Source: Deltaproteobacteria bacterium (lineage in GTDB: Bacteria > Myxococcota > Kuafuiibacteriia > Kuafuiibacteriales > Kuafuiibacteriaceae). From it: 64,000 nt of DNA. Below, piece after piece: positions 24,780 to 34,719 of the stretch (within the stretch, counting starts at the first letter, position 1; every line of letters begins with the position of its first letter). The position numbers were made by a program, and so were the translations under genes. The stretch spans positions 1,768,001 to 1,832,000 of the forward strand of contig JACKEN010000001.1 of NCBI GenBank assembly GCA_020632995.1. The letters are read 5' to 3'. A model generated the notes under the pieces. That model was not told where the DNA came from, ran no database searches, and saw only the letters and a list, made by a program, of their open reading frames with translations.

Positions 24780-26180
24780 TCAGGGCCGGTCCCCCGCCGC
24801 CACCGCCAGGTCCGCCCGGGCCAGGTGATAGGCGGCAAGCGCCTCAACTCGTTCCTTTGCCGCCTTGGCGGTGGCCTCCTCCCGGAGGTTCACCACGAAG
24901 ATGTTCGTCTGCCCCAGCTCCAGCTTCCTGCGCTCGGCCTGCTCGAGGGCCTGGGTCAGGCCGTAGGTCCGGTCGACCAGCTCGGCCCGGCGCCGAGCCG
25001 CCTCGAGGGCAACGTGGGCCTCGCGGATCTGCACCCGGACCCCGTCGCGCAAGAAGCCTTGCTCCGCCTCCAGCGCCCGGAGCTTCGCCTCCAACGCCGC
25101 GGCCTTGCCTCGAGCTTTGCGCTGCTCCACCGGCCAGGTGACCGCGAGCGACACGCCGAGCTGGGCCTCACCCCGGGTCTTGAAGGCGGGATCCGGCCCG
25201 TAGGTGGTCGGGTCGCCCAGGTCCTTGGCCGCCTCCACCTTCAGGTCCAGCGCCGGCGCGCGCTGGTTCTCCTGGAACGCGAGCTCGGCCCTGAGGCCGG
25301 CCTGCACCCGCTCCAGGCGCGCGAGCTCGGGTCGGACGGCCAGGCCCTGGGCGAGGAGCACCTCCAGCCCCTCCGCCGGCACCGGGGCGGCCTCCGGGAA
25401 GTCGGGCGGGAGCCGCTCGGGCGCGGGCACCACCGGGTCGCCCGCCTCGTCCCGCAGGAACATGGACAGGGCCAGCGCCGCCCGGGCCAGCGCCGCCTCG
25501 GACGCCACCACCTGGGCCTGCCGGTCCGCCACCAGCCGGTCGTTGTCCACCAGCTCCAGCGCCGCCAGGTCGCCCCGCGCCACCCTCGACTCCACGAAGC
25601 CCCGCCGAGCCTCGGCCAGCCGCAGCATGCCCCGGTCCACCTCGAGCTTTCGGCCCGCCGCCACCCACTTCCAGTAGGTGTGCGCCGCCTTCTGGCTCAC
25701 CTCGAGGCCCTTCAGGTCGCGCTCCAGGCCGGCGACGTCCACCCCGAGCTCGGCCAGCGTGACCCCGAGGCGCGCCTCGTCGATCGGGCCGCCCTGCCAC
25801 AGCGGGATGTTCACCCCGAGCCTGAGCTCGCCCGCCTCACCCGTCAGCGACTTGGCGGCGTAGATCGGGAAGTCGTCGCCGTACCGGTAGCCGCCGTACA
25901 CCGAGATGCCCCACAGGCGAGTGGGCTGCTCCAGCGCGACGTCCGCCACCGCGCCGCCGTAGTAGCCGAGCGGATCGTAGCCGCCCTTCCCCTTCACCTT
26001 CAGGTCGAAGGCACCGTCGGCGGACATTCGCGCCCCCTTGGCCGCCTCCACCTTCTCCCGCGCCACCACAAGCGGCGGGAAGCGCACCTCTACCGACGTC
26101 AAGACGTCTTGCAGGGTCAGGCTGGCGGTGCCGGTCTCGCTCACGCTGGCCAGGGCCAGCAGCGCTATGCGCAGGCTCAC
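24780..26180 (-). CDS. TolC-like outer-membrane efflux protein
   Basis: 466 residues from GTG 26180, which overlaps the HlyD stop (GTGA). A short signal peptide (MSLRIALLALASVSETGTAS) precedes long Ala/Glu/Arg-rich alpha-hairpin coiled coils and two short strand regions (GISVYGGYRYGDDFP...; GEAQLGVSLAVTWPVEQRKA), in the duplicated arrangement of outer-membrane efflux channels (OEP family). It should form the trimeric exit duct for the adjacent HlyD/ABC components. It is the last gene of that three-gene operon. Confidence 0.9.
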   Translation of the reverse strand: MSLRIALLALASVSETGTASLTLQDVLTSVEVRFPPLVVAREKVEAAKGARMSADGAFDLKVKGKGGYDPLGYYGGAVADVALEQPTRLWGISVYGGYRYGDDFPIYAAKSLTGEAGELRLGVNIPLWQGGPIDEARLGVTLAELGVDVAGLERDLKGLEVSQKAAHTYWKWVAAGRKLEVDRGMLRLAEARRGFVESRVARGDLAALELVDNDRLVADRQAQVVASEAALARAALALSMFLRDEAGDPVVPAPERLPPDFPEAAPVPAEGLEVLLAQGLAVRPELARLERVQAGLRAELAFQENQRAPALDLKVEAAKDLGDPTTYGPDPAFKTRGEAQLGVSLAVTWPVEQRKARGKAAALEAKLRALEAEQGFLRDGVRVQIREAHVALEAARRRAELVDRTYGLTQALEQAERRKLELGQTNIFVVNLREEATAKAAKERVEALAAYHLARADLAVAAGDRP

Positions 26181-27472
26181 TTGCCCTTCTCCTTCGCCCC
26201 GTTCTTCGCCCCCCCCTTGGCCCCGTCCGGCGGAGTCACGGTGGCGGGGAAGCCGTTCAGCTGACGCCACAGCTCGTAGCCCAGCCGCACCTCGTCCAGG
26301 AGCACCCAGCCCTTGGCCCGCACCCCCTGGCGCAGGAAGCGGGGCTCCGGCCAGGGCGCGTCGGCCGCGTCCGGCACCACGAGCACCCGGAACCGGCCGT
26401 CGGGGGTGCTCGTCACGTCCACCAGGGCAACCTGGGCCCCGAAGGTCCCCACCGCGACCGAGGGCCAGCCCGCGAACTGCACCGCCGGCCACCCCTCGAA
26501 CTGCAAGCGAACCTTCCGACCGGGGGTGATGAGCGGGGCGTCGTTGCCGTCCACCCACAGCTCCACCGCGCGGGACTCGGTCTCGGGCACCAGCACCGCC
26601 AGGCGGTCGCCCTCCTTGACCACCGCGCCCCCCTGGTTGCCCGAGAGGCTGAGCACGGTGCCGGCCCGAGGCGCGAGCACGCGGCGCGAGGACTGCCGGG
26701 CGAGGTCGACCTCGGCCTTCGCCAGCTCGCTCTTGGCCTTGGCCTCCTCGGCCGACGCCTTCCGATGGGCGGCGCGGGCGGACGTGATCTTTGCGAGGGC
26801 CTCCGCCCCCTTCTGGAGGCGCTCCGACTCCAGACCCGCGATCTGGGCCTCCGCCTCCGCCAGGGCGGCCTGCTCCCCGTTGAGGGCGGTCTCCGCCTTG
26901 GCGTAGGCGAGCTCCGCCAGCTCCACGTCCCGCTTCGAGGACAGGCCCTCGGCGTAGAGCTTCTTCACCCGCTCGAGGTTCAGGGTCACCGTCTGCAGGT
27001 TGGCCTGCTCGGCCTCTACCTTCTGACGGGCCGCCTTCACCTTCTGGCGGGCCATCTGCACCTTCTGCGCCGCCGCCTCCAGGGTGAGGCGCCGCGCCTC
27101 CTCGTAGGCCGCCTCCTGGGCCTGGTAGGCGCCGGCCTGCTCCTGGGCCGCGGCCAGGGTCTCGAGCACCGCCACGCGCCGCGTCTCGAGCCGCGTGACG
27201 TAGCCGGGGTCGATGTCCATGAGCTCCACCAGCGGGTCGCCCTTGGCCACGGTCGAGCCCTCCTGGACGAACCAGCGCACGATGCGGCCCTTCACCGGGG
27301 CCTCGATCACCTGCTCCCGGTCGACCGGGGCGTAGGCCACCACCTTGCCCGCCCCCGGCGCGGTCTGCTGCCAGGGCGCGAACACCAACCCTGCGGCCAG
27401 CAGCACGAGGAGCCCGGCGAGCATGCGCGCGGGGCGCCGGAGGAAGACCGGCGTCTCCACCCAGACCGTCAT
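26177..27472 (-). CDS. HlyD-family membrane fusion (periplasmic adaptor) protein
   Basis: 431 residues. One N-terminal transmembrane helix (about 17-36: MLAGLLVLLAAGLVFAPW), a split lipoyl/biotinyl-like domain (VIEAPVKGRIVRWFVQEGSTVAKGDPL and VLAPRAGTVLSLSGNQGGAVVKEGD), a very long Ala/Lys/Glu coiled coil between them, and a C-terminal beta-barrel. The tail is Lys/Gly-rich. It would bridge the ABC protein and the TolC-like duct. It overlaps both neighbours by 4 nt, showing an operon. Confidence 0.93.
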   Translation of the reverse strand: MTVWVETPVFLRRPARMLAGLLVLLAAGLVFAPWQQTAPGAGKVVAYAPVDREQVIEAPVKGRIVRWFVQEGSTVAKGDPLVELMDIDPGYVTRLETRRVAVLETLAAAQEQAGAYQAQEAAYEEARRLTLEAAAQKVQMARQKVKAARQKVEAEQANLQTVTLNLERVKKLYAEGLSSKRDVELAELAYAKAETALNGEQAALAEAEAQIAGLESERLQKGAEALAKITSARAAHRKASAEEAKAKSELAKAEVDLARQSSRRVLAPRAGTVLSLSGNQGGAVVKEGDRLAVLVPETESRAVELWVDGNDAPLITPGRKVRLQFEGWPAVQFAGWPSVAVGTFGAQVALVDVTSTPDGRFRVLVVPDAADAPWPEPRFLRQGVRAKGWVLLDEVRLGYELWRQLNGFPATVTPPDGAKGGAKNGAKEKGK

Positions 27473-29496
27473 GACTTCACCTCCTCCACCAACACCCGCC
27501 GCGGGAAGCGCGCCACCAGCTCCGGGTGGTCGGACACGCAGACCACCGTCCAGCCCCGGGCCGGGTCCAGGAGCACCTCGATCGCCCGGTCCATCAGCGG
27601 GGGCGGCAGCGGATCCAGGAGCCGGTCCACCACCACCAGGCGAGGGGCCAGCGCGACCGCGCGGGCCAAGAGGACCAGCACCTGCTCGCTGTCGGTGAGC
27701 GGCTCGCCGTCGCGGTCGATCGCGTGGTCGAGCCCGTCGCTCAGGCGCTCCTCGAGATCGTGCAGGCCAACCTGCGCCAGGGCCTCGCGCACGTGGCGCC
27801 GGGTCGACTCCGGGCGCCCCAGCGCCACGTTGTCGAACAGCGTGCCGCTGAAGAGCTCACGCCGCTCCAGCACCACAACCTGGTCCGCCACGTCGGCGGG
27901 GTCCAGGGCCCGAGCGTCGCGCCCGTCGAGGTTCAGCGCCCCACCCTCGACCGCGCGGATACCGGCCAACCACTCCACCAGGCCGTGCGCGTCGGCGAGG
28001 TCCCCGCCCCGCAGCACCACGCGGTCCCCGGGGGCCGCCTCGAGCGCCACCGTCGGGTGCCTGACCGAGAGCGCGAGGCCGGGCCCGGAGCTCGGCAGAC
28101 CCTCGCCCCCCGTCGGGGTCAGGGGGAGGTCGATGACCGAGCCCAGCTTGTCGAGCCCGGCGAGGAGGTCATAGACCTTGGCGAAGAGCTTCCCCATCTT
28201 GCCGAGGGAGCCCACGGTCAGGGTCATGATGACCTCCGCCGCCACCAGCTGGCCCAGGGTGAGCTGCCCCTCCAGCACCAGGAAGCCGCCGATGAGGACC
28301 AGGAGGCTGGAGGCCACCACCTGGAGCCCCAACATGCCGGCGAGCTGCCGGATCACCACCTTGAAGTGGTCCGAGCGCGCGTGCAACCAGCCTTGCGCAA
28401 GCTCGTCGGCGCGCCGGTGGGCGTAGGCCTGCCCCCTCACCGAGCGGAACGCCACCGGGGTGGAGGCCAGGTCCTCGAGCCACGCCGCCACCTTGTGCTT
28501 GTACTTCGACTCCGCCACCGCGGTCGCGACCGCCCTGCGCCCGAGGCCGAAGGTGATGACACCGACCGCCAGCACCATGGCGAGGTCGAAGGCGAGCAGG
28601 AACGGGTGGTAGAAGGCCAAGAGGAGCAGCCCCACCGAGATCTGCAGGAGGGCCGAGAGGCCGTCGAAGGCCAGGGTGCTCACCGCCTTCTCGACGATCA
28701 CCGCGTCGTAGAAGCGGTTCATCAGGGTCTCGAGGCTCTGACCCCCGAGGCGATCACGGCGCACCGCCGGCACCCGGCGCGAGAAGTCCTGCGCGGCCCG
28801 GACGAAGACCCGGCGGCCCATCAGCTCCAGCACCACCAGCTCGAACACCTGCAGGAGCGCCGACACCGCGAGCGCGGCGGTGAGGAGCACGCCCAGCACC
28901 ACCAGGGGCTGGAGCACGGTCCCGAAGGCCACGGTGTTGAAGAGGCTCTGGACCGCAAGCGGAGTTGCAAGCGACAGCACCCCGACCCCGACCGCGTAGG
29001 TGGCCGCCACCCAGAGGTCGCGTCGCTCGCTCCTCAGGTACGCCCAGAGCCTGCGCCAGGGGTCGCCGTCGACCGGGTCGGCCAGGGCGTCCAGAGGCCG
29101 CGCGGGGCTGAGGACCCACGCCGGCGCCCGCGCATCGGGCGCCACCGCCAGCGCGTCGGCGAGCGCCTCGGGGGTCACCCAGGCCCTGGGGCCGGGGCCG
29201 GCCTCGCCCAACACCCGGAGGGCGACCTGCCCCCCGCGCACCGCATCCACCACCACGAAGGCGGCGTGGCCGGGGCTGTACATCACGAGGGGCAGCGCGG
29301 CGGCGCCCACCGCGAGGCTGCGAGGCGCGACCTCGAGGCGCCGGGCCTCGAGGCCCACCGCCCGAGCTCCGTGGAGCAGGCGCACGCCGGGGTCGGGGGA
29401 GCGGCAGGCCTCGGCCACCGCGAGCTGGGCGGTGGAGGCGTCGAGCGCGCCACCTGGGCGAAATAGCCGGAGTACGGGGAGGACGTCGGAGATCAT
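27469..29496 (-). CDS. Type I secretion-like ABC protein with degenerate C39-like and ATPase domains
   Basis: 675 residues. The N-terminal 150 residues resemble the non-catalytic C39-like domain of type I exporters (AALPLVMY...FVVVDAVRGGQVAL). Six transmembrane helices follow at about 170-430. The C-terminal part aligns with an ABC domain but has lost its key residues. The Walker A position reads RVVLRGGDLADAHG with no Lys. The Q-loop Gln is Glu (VVVLERRELFSGT). The signature reads LTDSEQVLVLLARAVA. Walker B reads PRLVVVDRLL, with Arg replacing the catalytic Glu. D-loop and downstream shape persist. It probably cannot hydrolyse ATP by itself. It is first in the operon with HlyD and TolC. Confidence 0.88.
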   Translation of the reverse strand: MISDVLPVLRLFRPGGALDASTAQLAVAEACRSPDPGVRLLHGARAVGLEARRLEVAPRSLAVGAAALPLVMYSPGHAAFVVVDAVRGGQVALRVLGEAGPGPRAWVTPEALADALAVAPDARAPAWVLSPARPLDALADPVDGDPWRRLWAYLRSERRDLWVAATYAVGVGVLSLATPLAVQSLFNTVAFGTVLQPLVVLGVLLTAALAVSALLQVFELVVLELMGRRVFVRAAQDFSRRVPAVRRDRLGGQSLETLMNRFYDAVIVEKAVSTLAFDGLSALLQISVGLLLLAFYHPFLLAFDLAMVLAVGVITFGLGRRAVATAVAESKYKHKVAAWLEDLASTPVAFRSVRGQAYAHRRADELAQGWLHARSDHFKVVIRQLAGMLGLQVVASSLLVLIGGFLVLEGQLTLGQLVAAEVIMTLTVGSLGKMGKLFAKVYDLLAGLDKLGSVIDLPLTPTGGEGLPSSGPGLALSVRHPTVALEAAPGDRVVLRGGDLADAHGLVEWLAGIRAVEGGALNLDGRDARALDPADVADQVVVLERRELFSGTLFDNVALGRPESTRRHVREALAQVGLHDLEERLSDGLDHAIDRDGEPLTDSEQVLVLLARAVALAPRLVVVDRLLDPLPPPLMDRAIEVLLDPARGWTVVCVSDHPELVARFPRRVLVEEVKS

Positions 29497-29529
29497 GACC
29501 GCGGCGCCGGTAGGCCCGGCTCATACGTT

Positions 29530-29557
29530 CTATTAGACGCGAAAATTCCGCCGTAAA
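29530..29557 (-). promoter_or_regulatory. Candidate promoter of the ABC-HlyD-TolC operon
   Basis: On the minus strand TTTACG (29557-29552) and TAATAG (29535-29530) lie 16 bases apart in a short AT-rich patch, with the ABC start codon about 34 bases further downstream. Four of six bases match at -35. Confidence 0.4.
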
Positions 29558-29566
29558 TTGGAAACA

Positions 29567-30145
29567 TCAGTGCCCCACGTCGCCGCGGCCGAACGCGTCG
29601 ACGTAGTGGGCGATCCGGCGGGCCCGGGTCTCGGCCCGCTTCGCGTCGTGGATCCGATAGAGCACGGCGTACCGATGGGTCCGGTTGAGGGTCGCGAAGA
29701 AGGCCGCCGCCTTGGGCACGCGGGCGAGGGCCGAGGCAAGGTCATCCGGGACCTCGATCGTCGAGGAGGGCTCGTAGGCCGCCGCCCAGCGCCCGTCCGC
29801 CTTCGCCGCCTCCACCTCGGCCAGCCCCGCGGGCATCATCTTGCCGCCGGTGATCAGGCCCTCGGCGATCTCGCGGTTGATCCTGGACCACTTGCTCCGG
29901 GGGCGACGCGGCGTGAAGCGCCGCAGGAACCACGCGTCGTCCAGCGAGTTCAACAGACCGTCGATCCAGCCGTTCGCCAGGGCCTCCTCGCGGGCCTCCT
30001 CGTAGGTGACCGACGCATGGCCGGAGCCCTTCTTCGCGAACTTGATCCAGATCCCCTGCGAGCGTCGGCCCTCCCGACGCAGCCACTTCCGAAAGGCGGC
30101 TTGCGTCGGGAAGAGCATCACCTCGAGCCCTTTGTGCTCGGCCAT
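29567..30145 (-). CDS. YdeI/OmpD-associated family protein
   Basis: 192 residues from ATG 30145 (MAEHKGLEVMLFPTQAAFRKWL). The family pattern is clear: EGIWIKFAKKGSG-type strand, YEEAREEALANGWIDGLLNSLDD (conserved ...ALCFGWIDG-like block), RFTPRRPRSKWSRINREIAEGLI, and a C-terminal VPDDLASALARVPKAAAFFATL helix as in the OmdA domain. Such proteins are linked by annotation to bacteriocin or peptide protection; the mechanism is unknown. No membrane segment. It is followed by a separate secreted-protein gene. Confidence 0.88.
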   Translation of the reverse strand: MAEHKGLEVMLFPTQAAFRKWLRREGRRSQGIWIKFAKKGSGHASVTYEEAREEALANGWIDGLLNSLDDAWFLRRFTPRRPRSKWSRINREIAEGLITGGKMMPAGLAEVEAAKADGRWAAAYEPSSTIEVPDDLASALARVPKAAAFFATLNRTHRYAVLYRIHDAKRAETRARRIAHYVDAFGRGDVGH

Positions 30146-30155
30146 CCCGCGCAGG

Positions 30156-30935
30156 CTACAGGCAGACCTCGTACGGCGCCACGTATGGGCTCCCCGGGAA
30201 GGTGGTGAGCCCCTCGAAGCACCCGCCGCCCACCCCGTCGCCCCCGAAGTCCGCCACCACCTGCCCATTGTAGCTGTACTGGAACAGGAGCCGCTCCGGG
30301 CTGGGCTGGCTCCAGGTGCCACCGTAGCCCGGCTGGCCGACGATGGTGACGCTCTGGTTGGCCTCGAGCACGATGTCGTGCTCGCCGATGGAGCCGGGGA
30401 AGAGGGTGCACTCGAAGAACGCGGTCAGGCTCTGCCCCGTGCAGTGCCGGTTGTGCGCCGGCGCCGGCCCGGTGATCGGCGTGGCCACGAACGTGGGGCT
30501 CGGCGTGAGGCTGCCGGTGTTGTCGGCCAGGTTGTTCTCGTTGGTGGTGGTGCGCGCGTCGGCGGTGATCACGAGCGGCGCGGCGCTCTGCGGCAAGGCC
30601 AGCTCGAAGCTCACCGCCGTGCCCCGGTTCTTCCGCAGGGCCCCCAGCGCGCACACCAGATCCGTGCCCTGGAGGTTGCAGCGACCGTCGTAGGCGCCCA
30701 ACACCCCCATCACGTAGACGCCGGGGCTGGTGTGGGTGGCGGGGAGCCCGATGGTGAGGGTGATGCCCTCGGCGGTGCGATTGCCGTGGTTGCTCACGTC
30801 CACGGTGTAGGTAGCGCTGGCATAGACCGCCGGGCTGGTGAGCCCGGAGAGGCCCACCGCCAGGTCGGCCGCCGCCCAGGCCGGACCAGCGACCAGGGCA
30901 GCGCAGGAGGTCATGAAGAGAGTGCGAAACATCAT
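30156..30935 (-). CDS. Secreted protein with CARDB/DUF11-like domain
   Basis: 259 residues with a signal peptide (MFRTLFMTSCAALVAGPAWA; the Met at 30932 may be the true start). Residues about 25-130 have the pattern of CARDB/DUF11 adhesion-like beta domains (DLAVGLSG...YTVDVSNHGNRTAEGITLTIGLP...NENNLADNTGSL). The C-terminal half contains four Cys, probably in disulfides, and a Gly-rich end. No catalytic motif. Exported structural or adhesive protein is my inference. Confidence 0.75.
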   Translation of the reverse strand: MMFRTLFMTSCAALVAGPAWAAADLAVGLSGLTSPAVYASATYTVDVSNHGNRTAEGITLTIGLPATHTSPGVYVMGVLGAYDGRCNLQGTDLVCALGALRKNRGTAVSFELALPQSAAPLVITADARTTTNENNLADNTGSLTPSPTFVATPITGPAPAHNRHCTGQSLTAFFECTLFPGSIGEHDIVLEANQSVTIVGQPGYGGTWSQPSPERLLFQYSYNGQVVADFGGDGVGGGCFEGLTTFPGSPYVAPYEVCL

Positions 30936-31040
30936 GCCGCCGACGCTATCGGCGACGCGCAGATGTGTCGTTTACCGGGCCTAGTAATGAAATACCGCTC
31001 AAGCGCTCTCGAAGTGGGACGTCCCCTAGCAGGCCATCGG

Positions 31041-31065
31041 AAAAGTCCCCCACGCGCTGCGCGGG
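31041..31065 (-). terminator. Terminator downstream of the E1 genes
   Basis: On the minus strand a 7-bp stem (CCCGCGC/GCGTGGG, one G-U) with a 3-base loop is followed by GGGACTTTTCC. It lies about 10 bases after the pdhB-like stop. Confidence 0.4.
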
Positions 31066-31074
31066 CTCGTTTTC

Positions 31075-32046
31075 CTAGTACGTCAGGAGCTCGCGCAGCG
31101 CCCGCTCCACCTTGGCGGGGTTCGGCCGGTAGGCCTCCTCGAGCGGCAGCGCCGCCGGCACCGGCGCGTCGGGGGCGGCCACCCGGCGGATGGGGGCGTC
31201 GAGGTGATCGAAGGCCAGGTCCGCCATCGTGGACGCCACCTGGGCGCCGAAGCCGAGGGTGCGGCTCGCCTCCTCGACGATCAGCAGGCGCCCGGTCTTC
31301 TTGACCGACGTCAACACCGCTTGCCAGTCCCACGGGATGAGGCTGCGCAGGTCGAGCACCTCGACCTCGTAGCCGTTCTGCGCCACCGCCTGGGCCGCCT
31401 CCTCCGCCATGTGCACGCCGTTGGCGTAGGCCACCACGGTGGCGTGGTGGCCGAAGCGCGCCACCCGGGCCTGGCCGAGGGGCACCGGCCCCGCGCCCGA
31501 GAGGTCGTCCTTCAGGCGCCGGTAGAGGAACTTCTGCTCGAGGTACACCACCGGATCCGGGTCGCGGATCGCGGTCTTCATGAGCCCGTAGGCGTCGCGC
31601 GGGGTGGCGGGCGCCACCACCTTGAGCCCGGAGGCGTGGGCGAACCAGCTCTCGGGGTTGCGGGAGTGGTAGGGGCCGCCGCCCACCCCGCCGCCCGCGG
31701 GCAGGCGCACCACCATCGGCACCGAGACCCCGAGGCGGAAGTGGAAGGTGCCCGCGTTGTTCACCAGCTGCGAGAAGCCGCAGGTGACGAAGTCCGCGAA
31801 CTGCATCTCGGCCACCGGCCGCATCCCGCGGATGGCGGCGCCGATGCTGACGCCCATGATCGCGGACTCCGCGATGGGGGTGTCGACCACCCGCTTCGGC
31901 CCGAACTCCTCGAGCAGGCCCGACGTCACCTTGAAGGCGCCGCCGAAGTGCCCGATGTCCTCGCCGATGAGGAAGACCCGCTCGTCCTCCCGCATCTCCT
32001 CGATGAGCGCCTCACGGATCGCGCCCAGGTAGGTCACCTCACTCAC
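31075..32046 (-). CDS. pdhB: 2-oxoacid dehydrogenase E1 component, beta subunit
   Basis: 323 residues from GTG 32046, overlapping the E1 alpha stop by 8 nt. The motifs FLIGEDIGHFGGAFKVTSGL, DTPIAESAIMGVSIGAA and EMQFADFVT are diagnostic of the transketolase-like beta subunit (pyrimidine-binding domain, catalytic Glu). A C-terminal transketolase domain (EVEVLDLRSLIPWDW, LLIVEEASRTLGFGA) follows. It works with the alpha subunit to decarboxylate pyruvate or a branched-chain 2-oxoacid using thiamine diphosphate. The substrate cannot be told from sequence alone; the symbol is by similarity. Confidence 0.93.
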   Translation of the reverse strand: MSEVTYLGAIREALIEEMREDERVFLIGEDIGHFGGAFKVTSGLLEEFGPKRVVDTPIAESAIMGVSIGAAIRGMRPVAEMQFADFVTCGFSQLVNNAGTFHFRLGVSVPMVVRLPAGGGVGGGPYHSRNPESWFAHASGLKVVAPATPRDAYGLMKTAIRDPDPVVYLEQKFLYRRLKDDLSGAGPVPLGQARVARFGHHATVVAYANGVHMAEEAAQAVAQNGYEVEVLDLRSLIPWDWQAVLTSVKKTGRLLIVEEASRTLGFGAQVASTMADLAFDHLDAPIRRVAAPDAPVPAALPLEEAYRPNPAKVERALRELLTY

Positions 32047-33187
32047 CGGCCACCTCCGCGTCCACCCCGTCCGGCACCGTCCACGCGGGGTCCCAGTACC
32101 GGAACACCCCATCCGTGGCGGTCGCCGGATCCGGGTCCGGGTCCCGGCTGGCCGCCTCGATCGCCGCCTCGACCTCGTGGTCCACCTCGCGGTGCAGCTC
32201 CTTGATGATGTCAACCGAGAGGCGGCCGGTGCGGGTGGCCCACGTCTCGAAGCGCACCAGCGGATCCCACTCGCCCCAGCGCTGCAAGAGCGCTTGCGGA
32301 ACGTACTTGAAGTCGTCGTGCTCGGAGTGGCCGCGCATGCGCATGGTGAGGCACTCCAGGAGCGTCGGCCCCTCGCCGCGGCGGCCCCGCTCGAACGCGA
32401 TCCGGGTGGCGTCCAGCACCTCCACCACGTCGGTCCCGTCGACCTGGAACCCGGGCATCCCGTAGCCCACCGCGCGGTCCGCCAGGCGCGCGCACGCGTA
32501 CTGGGAGGTGATGGGGGTGGAGTAGGCGTACTGGTTGTTGACGATGAGGAATACCACCGCCGCCTTCTGCACCGCGGCGAAGTTCAGCGCCTCGTGGAAG
32601 TCGCCGAGAGAGGTGGCCCCGTCGCCGATCGTGGTGAGCACCGCCGCGTGGTTGCCCTTCAGCCGCTCGGCCATCGCCACCCCGACCGCGACGGGCATCA
32701 TGTGCCCGAGGTGGGAGACCATGCCGACGATGTCCGAGCCCTCCTTGCCCAGGTGCAGACCTCCGTCCTTGCCTCCGGTCTGGGACGTCCCGCGCTTGAG
32801 GTACTGCTGCATCACGTCGAGCGCGGTGTGGCCCCGCACCAGGTGCGAGCCCATGTCGCGCTGGGTGGGGACGAGCACGTCCCCGTCGACCATCGCGAAG
32901 GCCGACCCGACGCTCGTCGCCTCGTTCCCGATGCCGGTGTAGCAGCCGCCGCTGATCTGGCCCTGGCGGTACAGCTCCACGATGCGGCGCTCCACCCGGC
33001 GCGACAGGAGCATGGCCTTCAGGAGGGCCTTGGACTCCTCGGGCCCCGGGTGACGGGCGGGATCCACGCGGGCCCCGATCTCGGGCACCGCGTCCGGCGG
33101 GGGCGCCGGCGGGTCGGGATGGTAGGGGTGGGCTTTGTCCACGGGGGCGGCATCTTCGAGCCCCGCACCATCCAGCGCAAGCGACAT
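32039..33187 (-). CDS. pdhA: 2-oxoacid dehydrogenase E1 component, alpha subunit
   Basis: 382 residues. After a Pro-rich N-terminal tail, the thiamine-diphosphate domain shows GGCYTGIGNEATSVGSAFAM, the Mg/ThDP motif GDGATSLGDFHEALNFAAV...NNQYAYSTP, and the phosphorylation-loop-like RMRGHSEHDD. It is the typical alpha chain of heterotetrameric E1 in PDH/BCKDH complexes. It is cotranscribed with the beta gene and divergent from the E2 gene across 56 bases, which must hold both promoters. No E3 gene is in view. Confidence 0.93.
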   Translation of the reverse strand: MSLALDGAGLEDAAPVDKAHPYHPDPPAPPPDAVPEIGARVDPARHPGPEESKALLKAMLLSRRVERRIVELYRQGQISGGCYTGIGNEATSVGSAFAMVDGDVLVPTQRDMGSHLVRGHTALDVMQQYLKRGTSQTGGKDGGLHLGKEGSDIVGMVSHLGHMMPVAVGVAMAERLKGNHAAVLTTIGDGATSLGDFHEALNFAAVQKAAVVFLIVNNQYAYSTPITSQYACARLADRAVGYGMPGFQVDGTDVVEVLDATRIAFERGRRGEGPTLLECLTMRMRGHSEHDDFKYVPQALLQRWGEWDPLVRFETWATRTGRLSVDIIKELHREVDHEVEAAIEAASRDPDPDPATATDGVFRYWDPAWTVPDGVDAEVAGE

Positions 33188-33243
33188 CGGCGGAGCGGTT
33201 CCCCCGTGACCCGCGCCCGGCGCCCTGCTAGGTCCACCGGTGC

Positions 33244-34647
<1,404 letters not shown>

Positions 34648-34719
34648 CGGGCCACGCCGGGAAACAGCCCCCGGGATCTTCACGAAATCGGCGGCACCCC
34701 CTATGCTTTCGGGGCTTTG

